From Pseudonocardia parietis (lineage in GTDB: Bacteria; Actinomycetota; Actinomycetes; Mycobacteriales; Pseudonocardiaceae): a stretch of 64,000 bases of DNA. The position numbers were made by a program, and so were the translations under genes. The stretch spans positions 5,518,001 to 5,582,000 of the forward strand of contig NZ_JAGINU010000001.1 in the NCBI RefSeq assembly GCF_017876315.1. Reading direction: 5' to 3'. Of the stretch, positions 52,367 through 60,883 are shown in pieces. Under the pieces are notes generated by a model. It was given only the letters and a program-made list of their open reading frames with translations, had not been told where the DNA came from and ran no database searches. Every line of letters starts with the position of its first letter. Positions within the stretch are counted from its first letter, which is position 1.

Positions 52367-52435
52367 TCCGGCCGCTCGGTCGACCCGCTCGACCCGCGGC
52401 TGCTCGACGAGATCGGCGGAGCGACCGGACAATGA
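52367..52435 (+). pseudogene. 3' remnant of the IS-interrupted small gene
   Basis: Twenty-two in-frame codons (SGRSVDPLDPRLLDEI...) and TGA at 52433-52435, which overlaps the cobW ATG at 52432. Cut from its 5' part by the IS110 element. Confidence 0.7.
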
Positions 52436-53397
52436 TCGAGATGACGCTCGTCAGCGGGTTCCTCGGAGCGGGCAAGACCACGTGGCTCGGTCATCGCCTG
52501 CGCCATGATCGCGACGCGGCCGACCTGCTGGTGGTCAACGACTTCTCGAGTACCGGTGTCGACGACCTGACACTGAGCGACGCGAGCATCGCCGGAGGAC
52601 CACCGGTCGAGTCCGTCGTCGGTGGCTGCCTGTGCTGCGAGAAGCTCGACGACTTCACCGGCCTGCTGCACGAGGCGGTCGGTCGTCGGCACCGGGACTC
52701 CGCGGGCGGGCGCGAGGTCCGTCACCTGGTCGTCGAGACGTCCGGCGTGGCCGAGCCCCGGCGGATCGTGGACGCGCTGGATGCCGACCCGGTCCTCCGC
52801 GCGAACCTCGTGCTGCGTTCGCTGGTCGTGGTCCTCGACGGAGTCGCCGGTCACCGGCTCCTCCGGCATCGGCCGGCCGTCCGATCACAGGTCGCCGTCG
52901 CTGACCGTGTCGTCCTCACCCGGACCGATCTCGCGACGGCGCAGGAAGTCGGCGACCTCGCCGGGGTGGTCCGCCGGCTCAATGCGACAGCGGAGATCAT
53001 CGGCGCGGCGCACGGGTGCGAGCACGCCCTCGCCGAGGTCCGGCCCGCCGAGAGCGAGGTCTTCGACGACGCCGATGAGGTGTCGGACGTCCGCTCGTGG
53101 GCTCTGGACCTCGCCCCCGGCACCAACTGGGCCGAGTACGCACTGTGGCTCGACGCGACCTCGCGCGCCCACCCGGATCGACTGCTCCGCACCAAGGGGC
53201 TGGTGCCGACCGCCGACGGTCCGCTGCTGGTGCAGTCGCTGGGGGCCCAGGTGGCCCGCCCGACCCGCGCTCCGGACACGACGGGCACGAGCATGGTCTT
53301 CATCGTCGACCAGCTCGACCTCGACGTCCTGGAACGGTCCTTGCGCACCTTCGTCCCCTCCGCCTTCGACGACCCGGCGGGTGTCCGCTCAGCGTGA
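52432..53397 (+). CDS. CobW/ZNG1-family GTP-binding metallochaperone
   Basis: 321-residue G3E GTPase. Walker A GFLGAGKTT (9-17), zinc-binding GGCLCC with C66, C68 and C69, Walker B in HLVVETSGVAEP, and TRTD in place of NKxD. A C-terminal CobW domain follows. Such proteins pass zinc or cobalt to client enzymes. It was the second gene after the small CxxC protein; the IS insertion now lies between them and the old promoter. The metal-dependent deacetylase downstream (53593) is a possible client. Confidence 0.9.
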   Translation: MIEMTLVSGFLGAGKTTWLGHRLRHDRDAADLLVVNDFSSTGVDDLTLSDASIAGGPPVESVVGGCLCCEKLDDFTGLLHEAVGRRHRDSAGGREVRHLVVETSGVAEPRRIVDALDADPVLRANLVLRSLVVVLDGVAGHRLLRHRPAVRSQVAVADRVVLTRTDLATAQEVGDLAGVVRRLNATAEIIGAAHGCEHALAEVRPAESEVFDDADEVSDVRSWALDLAPGTNWAEYALWLDATSRAHPDRLLRTKGLVPTADGPLLVQSLGAQVARPTRAPDTTGTSMVFIVDQLDLDVLERSLRTFVPSAFDDPAGVRSA

Positions 53398-53479
53398 CCC
53401 GTGGGGCGGAACGCAATGGTTTGCCTTCAGCTCGAGTGAGCGAGTCGACGTGGCTCGCCAGGCCCGACACTCGCACTGT

Positions 53480-53526
53480 TGACCAGGCGAGACGGGTCGC
53501 ATAGATTCTACGCAATCGTTCGTGTT
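53480..53526 (+). promoter_or_regulatory. Promoter and LacI-type operator of the deacetylase operon
   Basis: TTGACC (53480-53485), 17 bases, TAGATT (53503-53508), then ACGCAATCGTTCGTGT (53511-53526) over the start point. The operator shares CGCAANCGTT with 50747. The LacI gene at 55670 is the likely binder. Confidence 0.65.
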
Positions 53527-53592
53527 GCCTGAGTCGCAGCAGTCGACCCGCGGCTCCGCGGACGTCACGACCCTGCGAGGCAAGGAGGCCCC

Positions 53593-54507
53593 ATGGCGAA
53601 AGAGATCAAGGTCTGCGTCGGCGCCGATATCGACGCGGTGGCCGGCTGGCTGGGTTCGTACGGGGGCGAGGACTCCCCGGCCGACATCCAGCGCGGCATG
53701 TTCGCCGGCGAGGTGGGTGTGCCCCGGCTGCTGAACCTCTACCGCAAGTACGGCCTGACGACGACGTTCTTCGCCCCGGGGCATTCGATCGAGACCTTCC
53801 CGCATCGCATCGAGCAGATCGTCGAGGCCGGGCACGAGCTGGCGGCGCACGGGTACTCGCACGAGAATCCGATCGCCATGAGCCCCCAGCAGGAGGAGGA
53901 CGTCCTCAACAAGTCGATCGAGCTGATCGAGAAGTTCTCGGGCAAGAAGCCGCGTGGCTACATCGCCCCCTGGTGTGAGCTCTCCGAGGTCACGGCCGAC
54001 CTGCTGATGAAGAACGGCTTCCGTTACGACCACAGCCAGGCGTTCCACGACTTCCAGCCGTTCTACGCCCGCACCGGGGACAGCTGGACGAAGATCGACC
54101 TGTCGGGCCCCGCAGCGAACTGGATGAAGCCGCTGGTCCGGGGTAAGGAGATCGACCTCGTCGAGATCAACTTCTCGTGGTACGTCGATGACCTGCCCCC
54201 GATGATGTTCATCAAGGGCAGCCCGAACAGCCACGGCTTCGTCAATCCGCGCGATGTCGAGGACCTGTGGCGGGATCAGTTCGACTGGGTCTACCGCGAG
54301 TACGACTACGCGATCTTCCCGATCACGATCCACCCCGACGTCTCGGGCCGCCCCCAGGTCCTGATGATGCTCGAGCGCTTCTTCGAGCACATCCTGCGGC
54401 ACCCGGGAGTCTCGTTCGAGAGCTTCGAGACGATCGCGGAGGACTTCCGGCAGCGGTTCCCGTTCGAGCAGAACGCGAAGTACCCGTTCGGCCGAGAACT
54501 GCCCTGA
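53593..54507 (+). CDS. Polysaccharide deacetylase-family (PuuE-like) hydrolase
   Basis: 304 residues, NodB-homology fold. CVGADIDAVAGWLG holds the catalytic-base/metal Asp region; AAHGYSHENP gives the HxxxH metal ligands; a conserved PW pair is in YIAPWCELS. The arrangement is closer to cytosolic allantoinase-type (PuuE) than secreted chitin deacetylases; no signal peptide. AAGGAGG lies four bases upstream of ATG 53593. First gene of an operon with asparaginase and LacI. The amide substrate is unknown. Confidence 0.88.
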   Translation: MAKEIKVCVGADIDAVAGWLGSYGGEDSPADIQRGMFAGEVGVPRLLNLYRKYGLTTTFFAPGHSIETFPHRIEQIVEAGHELAAHGYSHENPIAMSPQQEEDVLNKSIELIEKFSGKKPRGYIAPWCELSEVTADLLMKNGFRYDHSQAFHDFQPFYARTGDSWTKIDLSGPAANWMKPLVRGKEIDLVEINFSWYVDDLPPMMFIKGSPNSHGFVNPRDVEDLWRDQFDWVYREYDYAIFPITIHPDVSGRPQVLMMLERFFEHILRHPGVSFESFETIAEDFRQRFPFEQNAKYPFGRELP

Positions 54508-54528
54508 TCTCCGTCGCACCGTTCTCGC

Positions 54529-54563
54529 GGACCCGGCCGGTGTCGTGCGCCCCGGCCGGGTCC
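54529..54563 (+). terminator. Hairpin between deacetylase and asparaginase genes
   Basis: Perfect 12-bp stem (GGACCCGGCCGG, 54529-54540, with 54552-54563) and 11-base loop. It may be a partial terminator or processing site, since a good ribosome binding site follows. Confidence 0.6.
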
Positions 54564-54589
54564 GTTCCCACCGTCCTCGGAGGAAACCA

Positions 54590-55585
54590 GTGAGTGACCG
54601 GCTGCCGCGCGTCCTCGTCGTCACGCTCGGGGGCACGATCGCGTCGGTGCCCGACCGGGCCGGTCATGACGCGGTCCCCCGGCTCGGCCCGGACGAACTG
54701 ATCGCCTCGGTCCCGGGCGCGGAGCACGTGGCGACGCTGCGGACCGAGTCGTTCCGCCAGTTCCCGTCGGGCGACCTCTCGGTCGCCGACGTCGTCGCTC
54801 TGGCCCAGCTGATCCACCGACGCGGCCCGGACCTCGACGGTGTGGTGGTCACCCAGGGCACCGATACGTTGGAGGAGACCTCCTACCTGCTCGAGCTGCT
54901 CCTCGACCGGGACGCCCCGCCGGTCGTCCTGACCGGAGCGATGCGCAACGCCGGGCTCGCCGGTGCCGACGGGCCGGGCAATCTGCTCGCCGCCCTACGG
55001 GTCGCGGCGTCGCCCGAGGCTCGTGGGGCCGGGCCGCTGGTCGTGTTCGCCGACGAGATCCACCTGCCCCGATTCGTGCGCAAACAGCACAGCTCACGCG
55101 TCCACGGCTTCGGCTCGGTGAACGCCGGGCCCGTCGGCTGGGTCGTCGAGGAGCGGGTACGCATCCCGCTCCTCCCCCGCCGACGCGGGCCGGTCTGTTC
55201 GCCCGACTCCCTGCCGGCCGAGCTCCCCGCCGTCGGGGTCATCCGGGTCGGTCTGGGCTCCGGGCCGATCCTCCCCGAGCACGTCACCGGCTTCGCAGGG
55301 CTCGTCGTCGATGCCTTCGGCGGAGGCCACGTGCCCAGCCCGATCGTCGCCTCCCTGGCCGCCGTCGCCGAGCGCATCCCGGTCGTCATGGCCAGCCGCA
55401 CCGGGGCGGGGGAGGTCTACGAGTCGACCTACGCCTTCCCCGGGTCCGAACGCGACCTGCTGGAACGCGGCCTGATCAGCGCGGTCGCCCTCGACGGGAT
55501 CAAGGCGCGTCTGCAGCTGATCCTCCTGCTGGCATCCGGCGCGGACCGCGACGAGATCCGCGCTCGGTACGAGTCGGCGGTCTAG
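54590..55585 (+). CDS. Asparaginase family protein
   Basis: 331-residue type I/II L-asparaginase fold. LGGTIASVPDRAG supplies the first catalytic Thr, VVTQGTDTLEETSYLLELL the second Thr-Asp pair, and TGAMRNAGLAGADGPGNL the Lys-region segment (here Arg in MRN). GTG 54590 follows GGAGGAAACC. No signal peptide is apparent. Hydrolyses asparagine or a related amide to release ammonia; with the deacetylase this suggests a shared nitrogen-salvage pathway under LacI control. Confidence 0.9.
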   Translation: MSDRLPRVLVVTLGGTIASVPDRAGHDAVPRLGPDELIASVPGAEHVATLRTESFRQFPSGDLSVADVVALAQLIHRRGPDLDGVVVTQGTDTLEETSYLLELLLDRDAPPVVLTGAMRNAGLAGADGPGNLLAALRVAASPEARGAGPLVVFADEIHLPRFVRKQHSSRVHGFGSVNAGPVGWVVEERVRIPLLPRRRGPVCSPDSLPAELPAVGVIRVGLGSGPILPEHVTGFAGLVVDAFGGGHVPSPIVASLAAVAERIPVVMASRTGAGEVYESTYAFPGSERDLLERGLISAVALDGIKARLQLILLLASGADRDEIRARYESAV

Positions 55586-55669
55586 AGCTCCCGACCGACG
55601 TCCTGGCGTCGCCCGCGTGGACCGGCCGGTAAACTCCGCGGCGACGACGAACCCGAGGCTGGAGGGCCC

Positions 55670-56683
55670 GTGACCGTGTCCGAACCGGTCACCCTGGCCG
55701 AGATCGCCAAGCGCGCGGGCGTGCACATCTCCACCGTGTCCCGGGCACTGGCCGGCTCGAGCGGCGTGGGCCGGGGGACGGTCACCCGGATCCGGACGAT
55801 CGCCGACGAGTTGGGCTATCGTCCCGACCCCGCAGCAGCCACCCTGCGAACCCGCCGCAGCGGCACGCTCGGGATCATCGTGCCCCGGCTCACCGACTAC
55901 GTACTCGCCCGCATCTACGAAGGCGCCGACGAGGCCGCGCACGACCTCGGCTTCACCACTCTGGTCGCGAACTCCAACGACGATCCCGCCCTGAGGCTGG
56001 AACGTATGGAGAAGATGCTGGCACGGCGGGTGGAAGGATTCCTCGTCGGTGACGCCCGCCTGGACGGAGACGATCTGATCAGCGCGCTGCAGCGGCGCCA
56101 TGTCCCGTACGTGCTGGTCAACCGGCGTCTGCGTGGCCATCCGTCGGTCACCACCGACGACGTGCGCGGCGGACGGCTCGCCGGCGAGCACCTGCTCGCC
56201 CTCGGGCACCGGAACGTCGGGGTCGTCGCCGGGCCGACCTACGTCAGTACGTGTGTCGAGCGCACGCACGGGTTCGTCGAGCGCTTCCTGACCGCCGGCG
56301 TACCGGTGCCCGACACCCGGATCGAGCCGTCGACCCCCGATGCCGAGGGCGGCCATGCGGCCGCCGACCGCCTGCTGACCCGGCATCCGGACATCACCGC
56401 ACTGTTCGCCATCAACGACTTCGCCGCGATCGGTGCGATCGGCGCGGCCCGAGAACACGGCCGGACGGTCGGGCGGGACATCGCGGTCATCGGCTACAAC
56501 GACATTCCGCTCGATGCGTGGCTACCGGTTCCGATGACCTCGGTCCGTTCCCCCATGCTCGAGATGGGCCAGGCCGGAGCGCGGGCACTTCACCGCATCC
56601 TCGGTGGTGAGACCGTCGAACCGGTACTGCTCGAACCGACACTCAGCGTCCGGGACTCCACTGCCGGCGTGACCACCGGGTGA
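55670..56683 (+). CDS. LacI-family transcriptional regulator
   Basis: 337 residues. N-terminal LacI HTH (TLAEIAKRAGVHISTVSRAL, with hinge helix PAAATLRTRRS), then a periplasmic-binding-like effector domain (LGIIVPRLTDYVLARIYEGA). GTG 55670 with GGAGGG upstream. Last gene of the deacetylase-asparaginase operon, whose promoter carries a LacI-type operator; a second such site precedes the interrupted CxxC gene. Autoregulation is inferred. Confidence 0.92.
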   Translation: MTVSEPVTLAEIAKRAGVHISTVSRALAGSSGVGRGTVTRIRTIADELGYRPDPAAATLRTRRSGTLGIIVPRLTDYVLARIYEGADEAAHDLGFTTLVANSNDDPALRLERMEKMLARRVEGFLVGDARLDGDDLISALQRRHVPYVLVNRRLRGHPSVTTDDVRGGRLAGEHLLALGHRNVGVVAGPTYVSTCVERTHGFVERFLTAGVPVPDTRIEPSTPDAEGGHAAADRLLTRHPDITALFAINDFAAIGAIGAAREHGRTVGRDIAVIGYNDIPLDAWLPVPMTSVRSPMLEMGQAGARALHRILGGETVEPVLLEPTLSVRDSTAGVTTG

Positions 56684-56696
56684 GGCTTCCGCCCGA

Positions 56697-57290
56697 TCAG
56701 ACCTCGCGCACCAGAAGGTGACACCACGAGTCGGTGAGTGTCTGCAGGCAGACCTCCCGCTCGACCGCCCAGCCGACGCGCAGCCACCGCTTGGCCAGGT
56801 ACTCCAGCTGGCCGAACGCCAGCACCGCGCGGATCCGGCGCGTCCCGGCGTCGAAGCGACCGGCCAGGTCGAGGCCCTCCTGGATCGACCCGGCCACATC
56901 CTCGAACCACGCGTCCAGGCCCGCCTGGATCTCGGGCTCGACCGCCGCCACCTGATAGGCAGCCACCAGCTGCGGCCGGACATCGGCCCACTGGTCGAAC
57001 TTGCGGGACAGCCACGCCTCGACCAGCGCCCGTTCCCCGCGCTCGACGACGGTCGAGAGCGGCGGGTCGTCGGCACCGGTGAAGACGTCGTCGATGTCGC
57101 GGATCGCGGCCTGCATCAGCTGCGCTTTCGAGGAGAAGTGCAGGTAGAAGGTCGTCCGGGTGGTGCCGGCGTCGCCTGCGATGTCGTCGATCGTGGTCGC
57201 CGCGTAGCCCTTCGCCTGGAAGCACTCCAACGCCGTGTCGAGGAGCAGGCGCCGGGTCCGGAGCTTCTGGGTCTCACGCAGGCTCGCCAC
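56697..57290 (-). CDS. TetR-family regulator of the P450 operon
   Basis: 197 residues; HTH in TTIDDIAGDAGTTRTTFYLH. ATG 57290. Divergent from the P450-ferredoxin operon across 170 bases containing an inverted repeat (ACGACA / TGTCGT). Its position makes it the likely repressor of that operon. Confidence 0.9.
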   Translation of the reverse strand: MASLRETQKLRTRRLLLDTALECFQAKGYAATTIDDIAGDAGTTRTTFYLHFSSKAQLMQAAIRDIDDVFTGADDPPLSTVVERGERALVEAWLSRKFDQWADVRPQLVAAYQVAAVEPEIQAGLDAWFEDVAGSIQEGLDLAGRFDAGTRRIRAVLAFGQLEYLAKRWLRVGWAVEREVCLQTLTDSWCHLLVREV

Positions 57291-57335
57291 CCCGACAGCC
57301 TAACGGCACAACACAGAAGACTCTGAGCTTGCATG

Positions 57336-57362
57336 ACGACAGTTCACTTGACAGCTTGTCGT
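57336..57362. promoter_or_regulatory. Inverted repeat in the TetR/P450 intergenic region
   Basis: ACGACA (57336-57341) and TGTCGT (57357-57362) with a 15-base spacer that contains TTGACA (57348-57353). Probable TetR operator over the P450 promoter; no clear -10 is seen at 17 bases. Confidence 0.5.
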
Positions 57363-57460
57363 GTGAGGTGCCAACGTGAACACCGTCGTCGCCGACGTCG
57401 TCCGAGCGGCGCGATCCCACCGACCGACGACAGTCACGACGTCCAGTCCCGAGGTGTCAC

Positions 57461-58630
57461 ATGTCCCTGGCGACGTCCGAGTCGGACCTCTTCGCCGATG
57501 AGGTCCTGCTCGACCCCTATCCGGCCTACGCCCGGCTCCGTGAGCTCGGCGGGGTCGTCCATCTGCCACAGAACGACGTCTACGCCCTGACCCGGTACGA
57601 CGTCATCCGCGATGCCCTCGCCGATCCGGCGACCTTCTCGTCGCGGTCGATCGGGTTCAACCCGGCGGTCAACGAGGCCCTCACCGGGACCTCGCTCGCC
57701 TCGGACCCGCCGGATCACGCCCGGCTCCGCACGGCGCTGACCGAGAACCTCTCGCCGCGGGCCCTGCGCGGTCTGAAGCCCCGGATCCAGGCCAAGGCCG
57801 ACGCCCTGGTCCAGGATCTGGTCGCGCAGGGCTCGTTCGACGCGGTCGACGCCCTCGCCCGCGCGTTCCCGCTCGAGATCGTCGCCGACCTGATCGGTTT
57901 CACCGGCCACGTCCGGGACAACATGCTCCGCTGGGGCCAGGCCGCGATGCAGGTCATCGGCCCGATGAACCAGCGGACCGCGGAGAGCTTCCCGATCGCG
58001 GGCGAGCTCTACGGCTGGTGCTCCGGAGTCACCGCCGACGACCTCGCCCCCGGCTCGGTGGGCCGCGGCATCTTCGACGCCGAGGCCCGTGGCGACATCC
58101 CCGCCGGCACCGCCGGGCACATCATCCACCAGTACCTCGGAGCCGGGGTCGACACGACGATCGCCGCGATCGGCAACGTCGTCGCCCTCTTCGCGGCGAA
58201 CCCCGGCCAGTTCGACCTGGTCCGCAAGGACGCGTCGCTCGCCCCGGCCGCCTTCGCCGAGGTGCTCCGTTTCTGGGCGCCGATCCACGCGTGGGGACGA
58301 CTGGTCACCCGGGACGTGGAGATCGACGGCGTCGTGCTGCCCGCCGGCGCCCAGGTCGCGATCCTGTTCGGCGCCGGCAACCGCGACCCGCGTCACTACG
58401 ACGACCCGGACACGTTCCTGGTGGCGCGCAACCCGGTCGACCATCTGTCCTTCGGCTACGGCCCGCACGGCTGCGCAGGTCAGGGCCTCGCGCGACTCGA
58501 GGCCCACGCCGTCATCGAAGCGCTCGTGAACCGGGTCGGACGCCTGGTCGTCGGCGACGAGGTCCGCGTACCGAACAACATCACCCGGAGCATCGAGCAG
58601 CTCCCCGTCCTCGAGGTGGTGCCCGCATGA
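57461..58630 (+). CDS. Cytochrome P450, first gene of a catabolic operon
   Basis: 389-residue class I P450. I-helix GAGVDTT (227-233), ExxR E267/R270, haem loop FGYGPHGCAG with ligand C338. The CAGxGLAR ending of the loop and compact length resemble CYP199/CYP-cam-like enzymes acting on aromatic acids or terpenoids. GAGGTG lies upstream of ATG 57461. Stop overlaps the ferredoxin start (ATGA). The ferredoxin is its obvious electron donor; no ferredoxin reductase is in the operon within the window. Confidence 0.93.
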   Translation: MSLATSESDLFADEVLLDPYPAYARLRELGGVVHLPQNDVYALTRYDVIRDALADPATFSSRSIGFNPAVNEALTGTSLASDPPDHARLRTALTENLSPRALRGLKPRIQAKADALVQDLVAQGSFDAVDALARAFPLEIVADLIGFTGHVRDNMLRWGQAAMQVIGPMNQRTAESFPIAGELYGWCSGVTADDLAPGSVGRGIFDAEARGDIPAGTAGHIIHQYLGAGVDTTIAAIGNVVALFAANPGQFDLVRKDASLAPAAFAEVLRFWAPIHAWGRLVTRDVEIDGVVLPAGAQVAILFGAGNRDPRHYDDPDTFLVARNPVDHLSFGYGPHGCAGQGLARLEAHAVIEALVNRVGRLVVGDEVRVPNNITRSIEQLPVLEVVPA

Positions 58631-58818
58631 GGATCGACGCCGACCGGGACCGGTGCGAGGGCCACGGCCTGTGCGCCGACGTGGCCCCGGAGGTCTACGA
58701 CCTCGACGACGACGCCGTCGTGGTCGTCCGGCACGAGACCGTGCCGCCCGAGCTGGAACGCAAGGCCGACGCGGGCGCCCGGGTGTGCCCGGTCGCCGCC
58801 CTACGGGTCACGTCGTGA
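58627..58818 (+). CDS. 3Fe-4S-type ferredoxin partner of the P450
   Basis: 63 residues. CEGHGLC followed much later by CPVAAL gives three cluster cysteines (C-x5-C ... C-P), with no fourth Cys between, the pattern of 3Fe-4S ferredoxins that serve actinobacterial P450s. ATGA overlap with the P450 stop indicates matched translation. Confidence 0.92.
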   Translation: MRIDADRDRCEGHGLCADVAPEVYDLDDDAVVVVRHETVPPELERKADAGARVCPVAALRVTS

Positions 58819-58902
58819 GCGTGCTCAAGATCGTCGTCGCCCTCGACCACCCCACCCGCCCGCGCGGCTGAAACGACTGCTTACTCCGAAAGGACGTGCC
58901 GC

Positions 58903-59913
58903 ATGACCGCCGCCACAACGTCGGTCCCCACCCCCTCCGTCCACACGGTCCTCGGACCCGTCCCCGCCGACGAGCTCGGCGTCGTCGCGGTCCACGAGGC
59001 GCTGCTCTCCGTCCTGCCCGGCGCCGAGCACGCCTTCGACATCACGATCGACCGCGCGGAGGTCTTCGAGATCCTCGCCCGGAAGCTCACCGAGTTCCGG
59101 GAGCAGGGTGGCGGCACGGTCGTCGACAGCACGGGCATGTTCGGCGGGCGTGACCTGCGGCTCTACGAGTCACTGTCCCGCACGACCGGTGTGCACATCG
59201 TCGCGTCGACGGGCATGGGGCCCGAGGAGCTGCTCGGCGGTTACTTCCTGACCCCGCAGACGAACCCGCCGACGCCGTGGCCGGCCGAGAAGTTCGCCGG
59301 GCTGTTCACCAAGGAGGTCACCGAAGGCATGGTGATCCCGCGCCTGGAGCGGCACAGGGCGGCGGGCATGGTGACCACCGCCGCCGACCGGGCCGGTATG
59401 ACGCCGACCGAGGAGAGCCTGTTCCGCGGTGCCGCCCGCACCGCGCTGGCCACCGGCGTGCCGGTGTCGATCCGCTACGGCGCCGACGCCGCGGGTGACC
59501 TCGGCGTCGTCCTCGACGAGGGCCTCCCGGCCGACCGGGTCGTCGTCGGCGGGCTCGACCGCCGGGACGCCGTCGCCGCCGGGGCGCCGGCGGAGGTCGC
59601 CCGCCGCGGCGCCTACGTCGCGCTGGACCACGTCGGCTCGTCCGACGACGACCACCTCACCGACGCCGAGCGCGCCGCCCTGGTGGTCGAGCTCGTCCGG
59701 GCCGGTCACGCCGGGAAGATCCTGCTGTCGGCGGGTGCGATCGGCGTGGCGAAGGGCCTGCCGGGCAACGAGCTCCCCTACGGCTACGTCCGGTCGTCCT
59801 TCCTTCCCCTGGCCGCCGCGCAGGGCCTGAGCGAGGACGACGCCCACCGGATCCTCGTCGACAACCCGCGCGCGCTGCTGACCGTGCGCTCCGTCCCCGA
59901 CCACACGAGGTGA
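58903..59913 (+). CDS. Phosphotriesterase-family protein lacking all metal ligands (pseudoenzyme)
   Basis: 336 residues, clearly homologous along its length to the next gene's product (LGPVPADELGVVAVHE, GGGTVVDSTGMFGGRD, TGVHIVASTG). Yet each of the binuclear-metal ligands is replaced: HEH is HEA (31-33), the bridging Lys is Thr (158-159), the two later His are R191 and G217, and the final Asp is lost (LLSAGAIG). Residues 112-150 also carry a different insert. It probably cannot hydrolyse by the family mechanism and may be a regulatory or structural partner. ATG 58903 has AAAGGA upstream. Stop lies five bases before the next ATG. Confidence 0.82.
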   Translation: MTAATTSVPTPSVHTVLGPVPADELGVVAVHEALLSVLPGAEHAFDITIDRAEVFEILARKLTEFREQGGGTVVDSTGMFGGRDLRLYESLSRTTGVHIVASTGMGPEELLGGYFLTPQTNPPTPWPAEKFAGLFTKEVTEGMVIPRLERHRAAGMVTTAADRAGMTPTEESLFRGAARTALATGVPVSIRYGADAAGDLGVVLDEGLPADRVVVGGLDRRDAVAAGAPAEVARRGAYVALDHVGSSDDDHLTDAERAALVVELVRAGHAGKILLSAGAIGVAKGLPGNELPYGYVRSSFLPLAAAQGLSEDDAHRILVDNPRALLTVRSVPDHTR

Positions 59914-59918
59914 GGCAG

Positions 59919-60872
59919 ATGTCCAGAGTGAACACCGTCCTGGGGCCGATCCCGACCGAGGAGCTGGGATTCGTCGCCGTCCACGAGCACATCGGGTACG
60001 GCATGCCCGGATCCGAACTGGACTCGGTGTGGTGGCGCACGCCCGAGGAGCGCTACGCGGCGACCGTGCCGAAGCTGCGCCGCTTCCACGAGAACGGCGG
60101 CGGCACCTTCGTCGACGTCACCGGCATCTGCAACGGCCGCGACGTCGACCACTACAGGTCCCTGTCCGCCAAGACCGGCGTGCACATCGTCGCCTGCACC
60201 GGTTTCGTGGGCGGCGACACCGCGCTGCCGCACTTCGCCCGGGCGGGCGTGGAGTACCTGACCGAGCAGTTCGTCCACGAGATCACCGTGGGCATCGGCG
60301 ACACCGGCAGCCTGGCGGGCGTCATCAAGGTCGGTGTCAGCCGCGGCGGTCGGATGACCGAACTGGACAAGCGGATCTACCGGGCCGCCGCCCGGGCCGC
60401 GCTGCGTACCGGTGTCCCGATCCTGACCCACCTGGCCATCGACGCCGAGAACGCGATCGCGATCTTCAACGAGGAGGGCCTTCCACTGCACCGGGTGCTG
60501 TTCGGGCACGTCGACGACGGCGTCAACGCGGAGAAGACCCGCGACCTGTGGATCGCCGAGCAGGGCGGCCGGGTCGGCTTCGACACCTTCGGCTACGAGA
60601 CCGAGCTCCCGGACCCGCCGTTCTGGGCCCGCCCGCGCAAGGAGCGCCTCGACCACTTCCTCCGCTTCATCGACAAGCACCTGGACGCCGCGCTCGCCTC
60701 GGCCGACGCCAACTGCAGCCCGCTCGGCTGGCCCGGGGTGGAGGGCCACACCGTCAACTACCTCTTCGACGACCTCATCCCCGACCTGCGTGACGCCGGG
60801 GTCGCGGAGGCCACGATCACGACGATCTTCGTCGACAACCCCGCCGGCTTCCTGACCATCACGAAGGACTGA
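59919..60872 (+). CDS. Phosphotriesterase-family metal hydrolase (lactonase-like)
   Basis: 317 residues of the amidohydrolase superfamily. All ligands are present: HEH (22-24), bridging Lys K137 in VIKVG, H171 in ILTHL, H197 in FGHVDD and D263 in ASADANC. Likely hydrolyses a lactone or ester rather than an organophosphate, as most bacterial relatives do. ATG 59919 follows AGGTGAGG; GTG 59910 overlaps the previous stop and is less likely. Third enzyme of the P450 operon. Confidence 0.9.
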   Translation: MSRVNTVLGPIPTEELGFVAVHEHIGYGMPGSELDSVWWRTPEERYAATVPKLRRFHENGGGTFVDVTGICNGRDVDHYRSLSAKTGVHIVACTGFVGGDTALPHFARAGVEYLTEQFVHEITVGIGDTGSLAGVIKVGVSRGGRMTELDKRIYRAAARAALRTGVPILTHLAIDAENAIAIFNEEGLPLHRVLFGHVDDGVNAEKTRDLWIAEQGGRVGFDTFGYETELPDPPFWARPRKERLDHFLRFIDKHLDAALASADANCSPLGWPGVEGHTVNYLFDDLIPDLRDAGVAEATITTIFVDNPAGFLTITKD

Positions 60873-60883
60873 GGACGACCACG

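Noticed and set aside
58815..58871. 18-codon frame (GTG, SVLKIVVALDHPTRPRG) between ferredoxin and PTE-like genes
   Set aside because: Overlaps the ferredoxin stop, but is too short and has no conserved motif. It may be a remnant or chance; not reported as a gene.
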